64,000 bases of DNA from Desertivibrio insolitus (GTDB lineage: Bacteria; Actinomycetota; Actinomycetes; Actinomycetales; Microbacteriaceae): NCBI RefSeq assembly GCF_017355965.1, contig NZ_JAFIQW010000003.1:86001-150000 (forward strand), read 5' to 3'. Below are positions 41,954 through 48,807 of this stretch, in pieces. Position numbers and translations under genes: made by a program. The notes beneath the pieces were generated by a model. It was not told the DNA's origin. It saw only the letters and a list, made by a program, of their open reading frames with translations, and searched no databases. Position 1 is the stretch's first letter. Each line of letters begins with the position of its first letter.

Positions 41954-42854
41954 CGGCCGTTCCATCCCCGAGGTGATCGAGCGCCTCCGGGAGGAACACC
42001 CCGGCCCCGTGCGCATCCTCTCCGCCGAGCGCGTCCGCGTTCCCGGGCTGCCCGGTCTGCTGGGCCGGCGCCGCGTCGAGGTGGAGATCGAGTGGGAGGA
42101 GCCTTCGGCGGCCGACCTGCTCGACGTCGCCGAGCCCGCCCTCTCCTTCGCGACCGCGCCGGCCCAGCGCGTCGGCATCGCGGCGCTGCTCGCCGACGCG
42201 GATGCCGAGGAGGCGCGCGACTTCGAGCGGTACACGCCCGAGGCGTCCGAGGGTTCCTCCGCCGCCGTTTCGCCCTCCGCCTCCGTTTCGCCCTCCGCCT
42301 CCGTCGAGTTCGACGACGTGCTCGCCCGGCTGCGGCACGACCTCGGTCTCGCCGCGGAGGCCGCCCCGCCCGCCGGACCGCGCCCGCTGAACGGACCCGG
42401 CGACCTCGTGCTCGTCGTGGGCCGCGGCAGCGACGTCGACGGCGTGCTCGACTCCATGCTCGGCGAGATGCGCCGTCCCGCCATCTACCTCGGCGGCGAG
42501 ACGGAGGGCCACGACGCAGCCGTCGCCGACCGGCGGCAGTCGCTCGCCGCGCGGGCCGCGGCCGTGGCATCCGGAGAGACGGTCGTCGTCGGCTGGCGCC
42601 TGCCCGACCGCGCCGCGCTCTCGGTGCCGGACGCCCTCGGCGGGCTGCAGCCGGACCAGACCTGGGCGGTCGTCGACGCGGGGCGCAAGCCCGGCGACAC
42701 CGCCGCGTGGCTCAACGCCCTCGGCGAGGTCGTGCCGGTCGACGCGCTCGCGGTCGTGGGAGCGGATGCCACGGCGAGCGCCGCCACCGTCGAGGACCTC
42801 GGCGCCCCGATCGGCTGGGTCGACGGCCAGTTCCGGGCCCGCCTCCGCGGCTGA
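41928..42854 (+). CDS. FlhF-like protein lacking a P-loop (putative pseudo-GTPase)
   Basis: A 308-residue protein in the place flhF usually takes after flhA. Its start (IPEVIERLREEHPGPVRILSAERVRV) resembles the FlhF N-terminal helix-strand unit, and the acidic low-complexity linker (residues 100-130) includes a perfect 18-base tandem duplication (VSPSAS twice). The C-terminal domain has a Rossmann-like rhythm with LVLVVGRGSDVDGVLDSML where FlhF carries GxxGxGKTT, so the Walker A lysine is missing. TWAVVDAGRKPGDTAAW may match the later GTPase strands. ATG 41928 overlaps flhA by 26 bases. Homology to FlhF is inferred from order and pattern. Confidence 0.55.
   Translation: MPPRRSRLDGRSIPEVIERLREEHPGPVRILSAERVRVPGLPGLLGRRRVEVEIEWEEPSAADLLDVAEPALSFATAPAQRVGIAALLADADAEEARDFERYTPEASEGSSAAVSPSASVSPSASVEFDDVLARLRHDLGLAAEAAPPAGPRPLNGPGDLVLVVGRGSDVDGVLDSMLGEMRRPAIYLGGETEGHDAAVADRRQSLAARAAAVASGETVVVGWRLPDRAALSVPDALGGLQPDQTWAVVDAGRKPGDTAAWLNALGEVVPVDALAVVGADATASAATVEDLGAPIGWVDGQFRARLRG
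42267..42302 (+). repeat. 18-base perfect tandem duplication inside the FlhF-like gene
   Basis: GTTTCGCCCTCCGCCTCC occurs twice in a row (42267-42284 and 42285-42302), encoding VSPSAS twice. The unit is a multiple of three, so copy changes keep frame and alter only linker length. Confidence 0.9.
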
Positions 42855-42902
42855 CCCGCGCCGCCGCATCCGTCGCGGGGTACACGCCCTAGAGTTGGTC
42901 GC

Positions 42903-43169
42903 ATGCTCGTTCTGACCCGCAAGGCGGGAGAGCGCATCCGCATCGGCGATGACATCGTCGTCACCGTCGTCGAGGTGCGGGGCGACTCCATCCGCATCGG
43001 CATCGACGCCCCCCGCTCGGTGAAGGTGCAGCGCGGCGAGCTCATCGACGCCGTCTCGCAGGCCAACACCGCGGCGGCCTCGCCCGCCGACACCGAGGCG
43101 CTGCTGCGTGCGGCGCTCGGGGCACCGCGGCCCGCCGCGCGGCCGGAGGGCGACGAGAGCTCGCGCTGA
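42903..43169 (+). CDS. csrA: Carbon storage regulator CsrA (RNA-binding translational regulator)
   Basis: An 88-residue CsrA. The first strand MLVLTRKAGERIRIGDDIVV carries the RNA-binding residues around Leu4 and Arg6, and the last strand PRSVKVQRGELIDAV keeps the key Arg (E. coli Arg44 position). The core ends near residue 55; a 30-residue alanine-rich tail follows, longer than usual. It binds GGA in RNA hairpin loops; candidates are in the fliC and flgB leaders. It lies 48 bases after the FlhF-like gene and closes the flagellar locus. Confidence 0.95.
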   Translation: MLVLTRKAGERIRIGDDIVVTVVEVRGDSIRIGIDAPRSVKVQRGELIDAVSQANTAAASPADTEALLRAALGAPRPAARPEGDESSR

Positions 43170-43203
43170 GCTCGGCGTCGCCTCGGCTCAAGCGTTTTGA
43201 CCT

Positions 43204-43261
43204 CGCTCGCTGAGCGGCGCCGCACGCTGGGCTCCGCTCGCTGAGCGGCGCCGCGCTCAGC
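43204..43261 (+). terminator. Direct repeat and hairpin after csrA (likely operon end)
   Basis: CGCTCGCTGAGCGGCGCCGC occurs perfectly at 43204-43223 and 43235-43254. The second copy forms a hairpin with the following bases: GCTGAGCG (43240-43247), loop GCGCCG, CGCTCAGC (43254-43261). No T-run, but it is the first strong stem after the flagellar operon. Confidence 0.55.
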
Positions 43262-43420
43262 CGCAACGTCTGCTTCCGCTCGCCCCGGAAGTGTGCACCC
43301 GTGATCTGGTCGCCCCTGGTCCACTGGCCGCCTCGGCAGCCACCCCACAACTCCGCCACGCCGACGCGCGGCGCGCCGCCGGATTGGTTCCGCGCACCCG
43401 CGTGGTGTATCGATGAAGAG

Positions 43421-44032
43421 GTGAGCAGCGTCGCCATGTTCAGCCAGTCCGCGGATGCGTTCCTCGGGGTCGTCTCCCGCATCCGCAACGACCAGTGGAC
43501 CGAGCCCGGCCTCGGCGTCTGGGACGTGCGCGGCCTCGCTGGCCACACCGCCCGCGCGATCCTGACCACGGAGCAGTACCTGCAGCAGGACGAGCCCGGC
43601 CAGGTGTCGATCCCCGACGCGGAGACCTATTACACGGCGATCTACGAGCAGCTCGCCGCGGACGACGAGGCGATCGCCCGACGAGGCGTCGAGGCGGGCG
43701 TGTGGCTCGGCGACGACCCGGTCTCGCAGATCGCGGCGGCGCTCGGCCGCACCAGAGCGCTCATCGACGCGGCCCCGCAGAACCGGCTCGTCTCGATCGG
43801 CGGCATGGGCATCGCCCTGCACGACTACCTGCGCACCCGCGTCTTCGAGCTGGTCGTGCACACCATGGACCTCTCCCGCGCCACCGGCATCCCGCACAAC
43901 CTGCCGCTGCACGCCATCGCCGACGCCGCCGCCCTCGCGGCGGGCACCCTCGTGGTGCGCGGCCACGGCGAGGAGCTCCTCCGCGGCCTCACCGGCCGCG
44001 AGCCGCTCCCGCCGGGTCTCAGCATGGTGTGA
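43421..44032 (+). CDS. Maleylpyruvate isomerase N-terminal domain / DinB-like protein (mycothiol-type fold)
   Basis: A 203-residue protein of the actinobacterial TIGR03083-type family: SADAFLGVVSRIRNDQWTEPGLGVWDVRGLAGHTARAILTTEQYL (in parts) gives the first helices with the metal-ligand histidine in GHT; RTRVFELVVHTMDLSRATG supplies the others. Members use mycothiol or an unknown thiol; the reaction here is unknown. Starts GTG 43421 and ATG 43436 are both possible. Upstream open frame to 43301 is not convincing. Confidence 0.78.
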   Translation: MSSVAMFSQSADAFLGVVSRIRNDQWTEPGLGVWDVRGLAGHTARAILTTEQYLQQDEPGQVSIPDAETYYTAIYEQLAADDEAIARRGVEAGVWLGDDPVSQIAAALGRTRALIDAAPQNRLVSIGGMGIALHDYLRTRVFELVVHTMDLSRATGIPHNLPLHAIADAAALAAGTLVVRGHGEELLRGLTGREPLPPGLSMV

Positions 44033-44613
44033 CGGATGCCGCGGGGCGCTCCTTCCCTGTTCGAGATGTCACCTGTGGTTGCTGCGGGCACCGCTGAGCA
44101 ACCACGGCTGACATCTGGGTCGCTAGCCCTGCGGCATCCGCTCCATCAGCCGCGGTTGTCACGGATAGCCGCGAACATCCGCGGCTCGAAGTAACAAGCC
44201 CAGTTGTGTCACCCGTGGTTGCCCCGCATCACCGCGAGCAACCACGACTGCCATCCGGGACGGGCGGCCCTGCGACACCTCGACGCACCCGCGCTCCCCG
44301 AGATGTCAGTTCCACGGGTCATCCGCCGGAATGAGCCGCACAACTGACACCTCGCCGAAGGGCGGCGGATGTCTGGCAGCCGGCCTCCCGCGCTCGTGAA
44401 CGAGATGCTCCGAATGGCTGCTCTCGAGGCCGCAGAGCAACCACTCGCGACATCTCGACCAGGAGGCAGCGCCCCAAGTGTCAGTTCCACGGGTCATCCG
44501 CCGGGATGAGCCGCACAACTGACATCTCGCAGCCAGCGGATGCCGCGAGCTCGGCCAAACACGGACGGCCGGCACCCCGCGAGGGCGACCGGCCGTCCGA
44601 GTGCAAGCAGCTC
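44033..44613. repeat. Intergenic cluster of six imperfect palindromes
   Basis: No gene is visible here. Palindromes lie at about 44064-44116, 44148-44186, 44206-44255, 44299-44354, 44401-44457 and 44476-44529. Those at 44299 and 44476 are nearly identical, with arms CGAGATGTCAGTT and AACTGACATCTCG and a shared centre containing GGGTCATCCGCCGG. The elements at 44064, 44206 and 44401 share arm parts (GAT or GTCA outer, TGGTTGC/AGCAACCA inner) with different centres. A seventh copy is at 57947. The purA terminator closes the region. Confidence 0.8.
44562..44599 (-). terminator. Terminator of purA
   Basis: A perfect 11-base stem, CGGACGGCCGG (44562-44572) and CCGGCCGTCCG (44589-44599), with a 16-base loop, starting 15 bases past the purA stop. 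Read on the minus strand it is followed by TGTTTGG. Confidence 0.8.
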
Positions 44614-45900
44614 CTACGTGAGCAGGTCGTGGCGCACCACGATCGCGTCGCGGTCGGGGCCGACGCCGATCGCCGAGATGCGCGAGCCCGACATCTGCTC
44701 GAGCGCGAGCACGTAGTCCTGCGCGGCGGGCGGCAGGTCGTCGAAGGCGCGGGCGCCGGTGATGTCCTCGGCCCAGCCCTCGAACTCCTCGTAGATGGGC
44801 TTCGCGTGGTGGAAGTCCGACTGCGAGACGGGCACCTCGTCGACCCGCACGCCGTCGACCTCGTAGGCGACGCACACGGGGATCTTCTCGAGGCCGGTCA
44901 GCACGTCGAGCTTCGTCAGCACGAAGTCGGTCACGCCGTTGACGCGGGCGCTGTAGCGCGCGATGGGGGCGTCGTACCAGCCGGTGCGGCGCGGGCGCCC
45001 GGTGGTGGTGCCGAACTCGAAGCCGCGCGAGCGCAGGAACTCGCCCCACTCGTCGTGCAGCTCGGTCGGGAACGGGCCGGCGCCGACGCGGGTCGTGTAC
45101 GCCTTGACCACCGCGATGACGCGGTCGATGCGGTTCGGAGCGACACCGGAACCGGTGGAGGCGCCACCCGCGGTCGCGTTCGACGACGTGACGAAGGGGT
45201 AGGTGCCGTGGTCGACGTCGAGCATCGTGGCCTGGCCGCCCTCGAAGAGCACGGTCTGGCCGGCATCCAGCGCCCGGTTCAGCTCGAGCCCGGTGTCGAC
45301 GACCATCGGACGCAGACGCTCGGCGTACCCGAGCAGCTCGTCGACGATCTCGTTCACCTCGATGGCGCGGCGGTTGTAGACCTTCACGAGCAGGTGGTTC
45401 TTCTGCTCGAGGGCGCCCTCGACCTTCTGCCGCAGGATGTTCTCGTCGAAGATGTCCTGCATCCGGATGCCGACGCGGTTGATCTTGTCGGCGTAGGTCG
45501 GACCGATGCCGCGGCCGGTCGTGCCGATCTGGCGCTTGCCGAGGAAGCGCTCGGTCACCCGGTCGAGGGTGCGGTGGTAGCCCGTGATGACGTGCGCGTT
45601 GGCGCTGACGAGGAGCTTCGAGACATCCACGCCGCGGGCGGAGAGCGCCTCGAGCTCGTGGAAGAGCACCTCGATGTCGACGACGACGCCGTTCGCGATG
45701 ACGGGCGTGACGCCGGGCGACAGGATGCCGGAGGGCAGCAGGTGCAGGGCGTACTTCTCGTCGCCGACGACCACCGTGTGTCCGGCGTTGTTACCGCCGT
45801 TGAACTTCACGACGTAGTCGACGCGGCTGCCGAGGAGGTCGGTCGCCTTGCCCTTTCCTTCGTCGCCCCATTGGGCTCCGATCAGCACGATCGCGGGCAT
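44614..45900 (-). CDS. purA: Adenylosuccinate synthetase (PurA)
   Basis: A 428-residue enzyme that joins IMP and aspartate with GTP, the first step from IMP to AMP. The P-loop-like [11 protein letters not shown] contains the catalytic Asp13, and [11 protein letters not shown] contains His41. [46 protein letters not shown] (in parts) and the C-terminal [11 protein letters not shown] are as expected. Length equals the family norm. It stands alone, away from the purine block, and is transcribed from the minus strand. Confidence 0.97.
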   Translation of the reverse strand: MPAIVLIGAQWGDEGKGKATDLLGSRVDYVVKFNGGNNAGHTVVVGDEKYALHLLPSGILSPGVTPVIANGVVVDIEVLFHELEALSARGVDVSKLLVSANAHVITGYHRTLDRVTERFLGKRQIGTTGRGIGPTYADKINRVGIRMQDIFDENILRQKVEGALEQKNHLLVKVYNRRAIEVNEIVDELLGYAERLRPMVVDTGLELNRALDAGQTVLFEGGQATMLDVDHGTYPFVTSSNATAGGASTGSGVAPNRIDRVIAVVKAYTTRVGAGPFPTELHDEWGEFLRSRGFEFGTTTGRPRRTGWYDAPIARYSARVNGVTDFVLTKLDVLTGLEKIPVCVAYEVDGVRVDEVPVSQSDFHHAKPIYEEFEGWAEDITGARAFDDLPPAAQDYVLALEQMSGSRISAIGVGPDRDAIVVRHDLLT

Positions 45901-45963
45901 CGTCTCTCCCTATCTGGTCGGGGGATTGCACCCCATCCTATCCAGCGCTGCGACCAGCAATTT

Positions 45964-45994
45964 CTAGTGGCATTGGTCACTAGTCCCTCTAGTG
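45964..45994. promoter_or_regulatory. Operator-like triple half-site between purA and the small plus-strand gene
   Basis: CTAGTG (45964-45969), 8 bases, CACTAG (45978-45983), 5 bases, CTAGTG (45989-45994). The first pair is a perfect inverted repeat. It lies about 64 bases upstream of the purA start (minus) and 90 before the small gene (plus), a fitting place for a repressor site. CTAG is rare in this GC-rich DNA. Confidence 0.55.
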
Positions 45995-46084
45995 GAACAT
46001 CCTCCAGATCGATGGGAGACTTCCGGCGCAGCCTCCGCTGGACCTTTCCGATATTCCGTTGCAGTTGCACGGACCTTGAAGGTC

Positions 46085-46375
46085 ATGGGCGAGGGGCTCC
46101 AGAACGGGGTCCAGGTGACTACCGATACGTCTTCCAATCCGACCGGCACCCCGATCATCGGCACCGCCGGCGGATTCGATCTCATCGACTATTCCGAAAT
46201 GATGGCGCGGCTCATGGCCGAGCACCCGACGCTTTCCCGTCACTTCATCGAGGCGATCGCCGTGCGCGAGCACGAGGCGATGCTCGGTGCCATGCTCCTC
46301 GCCGTGCCCGCCGCCCTCGAAGACGGCGTCCGCGAGCAGTTGGTGCGGAGCGACGCCGGCGAGGTCGCGGCCTAA
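46085..46375 (+). CDS. Hypothetical small helical protein
   Basis: A 96-residue protein I do not recognise. The second half is helical and amphipathic: FDLIDYSEMMARLMAEHPTL, then RHFIEAIAVREHEAMLGAML. The start is ATG 46085 or GTG 46115; the longer frame from 45992 has codon use unlike coding DNA here. Its stop overlaps the stop of the convergent methyltransferase gene by two bases. Codon bias of the second half supports a real gene. Confidence 0.5.
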   Translation: MGEGLQNGVQVTTDTSSNPTGTPIIGTAGGFDLIDYSEMMARLMAEHPTLSRHFIEAIAVREHEAMLGAMLLAVPAALEDGVREQLVRSDAGEVAA

Positions 46376-47010
46376 CTACTCGGCAGCGTCGCGTGCTGGC
46401 GGATCCAGCCGTGCATAGTGATGGCCGCCGCCGCCGACGCGTTGATGCTGCGCGTCGACCCGAATTGTGCGATCTCGACGACGGCGAATGCCGCGGCGAG
46501 CGCCTCCTCGCTGAGACCCGGGCCCTCCTGGCCGAACAGCAGCACGCAGCGCTCCGGGAAGTCGAACGTCTCGACGAGCACCGACCCCTCGACGTTGTCG
46601 ACGGCCACGATCGGAAGCTCGTGCTCGCGCGCCCAGGCGGCGAACTCCGCGACATCCGCGTGATGCAGCACGTGCTGGTAGCGGTCGGTGACCATCGCAC
46701 CGCGGCGGTTCCAGCGGCGCCGGCCGATGATGTGCACGGTCTCGGCGAGGAACGCGTTCGCGGTGCGCACGATCGAGCCGATGTTCATGTCGTGCTGCCA
46801 GTTCTCGATCGCGACGGAGAACGGATGCCGCCGGGTGTCGAGGTCGGCGACGATCGCGTCCATCCGCCAGTACCGGTACCGGTCGATCACGTTGCGGGTG
46901 TCGCCGTGCTCGAGCAGCTCGGGGTCGTAGTGCTCGCCGGTCGGCCACTCCCCCGGCCACGGCCCGACGCCGTGCGTCGTCCACTCGTGGGTCGGGGTCG
47001 GCTCAGTCAC
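46372..47010 (-). CDS. TrmH/SpoU family RNA 2'-O-methyltransferase
   Basis: A 212-residue SPOUT-class methyltransferase. Motif 1 is SVAIENWQHDMNIGSIVRTANAF (N-x-G-x-x-R-T). Motif 2 is RCVLLFGQEGPGLSEEAL, and motif 3 is VEIAQFGSTRSINASAAAAI, in which the N-A-S residues bind the cofactor. The target RNA (rRNA or tRNA) is not readable. GTG 47010 is preferred over ATG 47028 because AGGAT precedes it. Sits opposite the small hypothetical gene. Confidence 0.87.
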   Translation of the reverse strand: MTEPTPTHEWTTHGVGPWPGEWPTGEHYDPELLEHGDTRNVIDRYRYWRMDAIVADLDTRRHPFSVAIENWQHDMNIGSIVRTANAFLAETVHIIGRRRWNRRGAMVTDRYQHVLHHADVAEFAAWAREHELPIVAVDNVEGSVLVETFDFPERCVLLFGQEGPGLSEEALAAAFAVVEIAQFGSTRSINASAAAAITMHGWIRQHATLPSS

Positions 47011-47052
47011 GCGTCGATCCTGCCGCATCGCTGCCGCACCCGTCGGTCGAGC

Positions 47053-47209
47053 TCATGAGTGGGCGCGCGGCGCGCCGGGCGGCCGCGGCGTGTCATCCGC
47101 GTCGCTCGTGATCAGCGCCGGTTCCACCCGCGGGCGCGAGGCGGAGCAGATCATGAGCAGGCACGCGCCACGCCGGGCGGGCACGGCGAGTCATCCGCGT
47201 CGCACATGA
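47053..47209. repeat. Direct repeat, two 59-base copies 98 bases apart
   Basis: The copies run 47053-47111 and 47151-47209. Each starts TCATGAG and carries CGCCGGGCGG and GTCATCCGCGTCGC before ending TGA. They differ at roughly a fifth of positions. The rest of the 47011-47294 gap shows no gene. Confidence 0.65.
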
Positions 47210-47294
47210 CCTACGCCGACCCGGCACCCCGTCCGGCCCCTGCCGGCGGCGTCACACGAACCTCGCCCTCGGGCGCGCCCAATACCATTGCGGC

Positions 47295-48095
47295 ATGACT
47301 GCCCGCGAGGACATCGAGTGCTGGCTCACCGACATGGACGGCGTGCTGGTGCACGAGAACCGGCCGATCCCGGGTGCCAACGAGCTGCTGCAGCAGTGGC
47401 GGCACCAGGACAAGCCCTTCCTCGTGCTCACCAACAACTCGATCTTCACCCCGCGCGACCTCTCCGCACGCCTGCGCGCCTCCGGCCTCGACGTGCCCGA
47501 GGAGTCGATCTGGACCAGCGCCCTCGCCACCGCGGAGTTCCTCAAGTCCCAGGCCCCCGGGGCGAGCGCGTTCGTGATCGGTGAGGCGGGCATCCTCACC
47601 GCCCTGCACGAGGCCGGCTTCATCATGACCGAGACGAACCCCGACTACGTCGTCGTCGGCGAGACCCGCAACTACAGCTTCGAGGCCATCACCAAGGCCA
47701 TCCGCTTCATCGGCGCCGGCGCCCGCTTCATCGTGACCAACCCGGATGCCACCGGCCCCAGCCGCGAGGGCCCGCTGCCCGCCACCGGCGCGATCGCCGC
47801 CCTCATCACGAAGGCCACCGGCCGGGAGCCCTACGTCGTCGGCAAGCCCAACCCGATGATGTTCCGCTCCGCGCTGAACAAGATCGGCGCCCACAGCGAG
47901 ACCACCGGCATGATCGGCGACCGCATGGACACCGACGTCGTCGCCGGCATCGAGGCGGGCCTGCACACGGTGCTCGTGCTCACCGGCATCAGCGACCACG
48001 CCGAGATCGAGCGCTACCCGTTCCGCCCCAACGAGGTGCTCGACAGCGTGGCCGACCTCCTCGTGTCCGAGCCGTTCGAGACCGACGTCCTCTGA
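47295..48095 (+). CDS. HAD-IIA family phosphatase (NagD-like)
   Basis: A 266-residue haloacid-dehalogenase phosphatase. Motif I is WLTDMDGVLVHENRPIPGA with nucleophile Asp13 and Asp15. Motif II is FLVLTNNS, the cap IIA lies in the middle (GETRNYSFEAITKAIRFIGAGA, in parts), and motifs III/IV are VVGKPNPMMF and TGMIGDRMDTDVVAGIEAG. NagD relatives hydrolyse nucleotide or sugar phosphates; the exact substrate is unknown. ATG 47295 is the only good start. Confidence 0.9.
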   Translation: MTAREDIECWLTDMDGVLVHENRPIPGANELLQQWRHQDKPFLVLTNNSIFTPRDLSARLRASGLDVPEESIWTSALATAEFLKSQAPGASAFVIGEAGILTALHEAGFIMTETNPDYVVVGETRNYSFEAITKAIRFIGAGARFIVTNPDATGPSREGPLPATGAIAALITKATGREPYVVGKPNPMMFRSALNKIGAHSETTGMIGDRMDTDVVAGIEAGLHTVLVLTGISDHAEIERYPFRPNEVLDSVADLLVSEPFETDVL

Positions 48096-48099
48096 GAAC

Positions 48100-48807
48100 G
48101 TGCGGCTGCGGGTCACCTCAGCCACCACCAGGCGGGTCTTCGGGTGCATCCGCCTGGCCGTCGCGCTGCTCGCGGTCGTCACGCTCTGGTCGTACCTCGC
48201 GAGCCTCGGTGGCACGGCCGGCCCGGTAATCGGCAACTTCCTGTCGTACTTCACCGTGCAGAGCGCGCTGCTCGCCGTGCTGCTGTGGATCGCGGGCGGC
48301 ATCCGGGCGCTGAGGGCGCCGACCGACGGCGGATGGCTCGGGGCCGCCCGCCTGCTCGTGACGACGTACCAGGTGGTGTCGGGCCTCGTCTTCATCGGCA
48401 TCACTGCGCAGGCGACGGCGAGCGGGTATCCGCTCTACGCGCCGTGGTCGAGCCACGTGCTGCACTACGCGTTGCCGGTGTACGCGATCCTCGACTGGCT
48501 GTTCGCTCCCGGGCGCCCGCGGGCGCGGTGGCGAGTGCTGCTGCTCGTGCTGGCGTTCCCCGCGGTGTGGACGGTCTACACCGTCATCCGCGGCGGCATC
48601 GTCGGCTGGTACCCCTACTTCTTCCTCGACCCGATCCAGGTGACGCCACCGATCACGGTCGGGGCGTGCGCGCTCGCGGGCGTGATCTTCGCGGCGGTGT
48701 GCGCGGCGCTCATCGCCTCGGGCCGGGTGCTGCCGCCGGAGGTGCGGCACACCGCCGCCGCGGTGTCGGAGGACGAGGTGCGCGAGCTGACCCTGTCCGC
48801 CCGGTAG
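48100..48807 (+). CDS. Pr6Pr family integral membrane protein
   Basis: A 235-residue protein with six hydrophobic spans. The first block RVFGCIRLAVALLAVVTLWSYL and the second NFLSYFTVQSALLAVLLWIAGG, together with HVLHYALPVYAILDWLFAPGR and VGWYPYFFLDP, match the Pr6Pr/FAR-17a-like membrane family of actinobacteria. Function unknown. GTG 48100 follows the HAD gene by 4 bases, so they are probably co-transcribed. Its stop abuts that of the convergent amine oxidase gene with no space. Confidence 0.8.
   Translation: MRLRVTSATTRRVFGCIRLAVALLAVVTLWSYLASLGGTAGPVIGNFLSYFTVQSALLAVLLWIAGGIRALRAPTDGGWLGAARLLVTTYQVVSGLVFIGITAQATASGYPLYAPWSSHVLHYALPVYAILDWLFAPGRPRARWRVLLLVLAFPAVWTVYTVIRGGIVGWYPYFFLDPIQVTPPITVGACALAGVIFAAVCAALIASGRVLPPEVRHTAAAVSEDEVRELTLSAR

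Noticed and set aside
39800-42484. 894-residue open frame antisense to flhA and neighbours
   Set aside because: Composition is dominated by Arg, Asp, His and Gly from the complement of GC-rich codons; no motif, and three real genes lie opposite.
44064-44529. CRISPR array
   Set aside because: The repeats are long self-complementary palindromes with variable sequence and irregular spacing, and no cas genes are present.
44064-44529. CsrB/CsrC-like RNA that titrates CsrA
   Set aside because: The palindromes are not hairpins with GGA in small loops; GGA occurs in only some and not at loop centres.
45992-46084. Longer N-terminus for the small gene at 46085
   Set aside because: Codons in this part lack the strong G/C third-position bias of real genes here, and it begins within the CTAGTG operator-like sequence.
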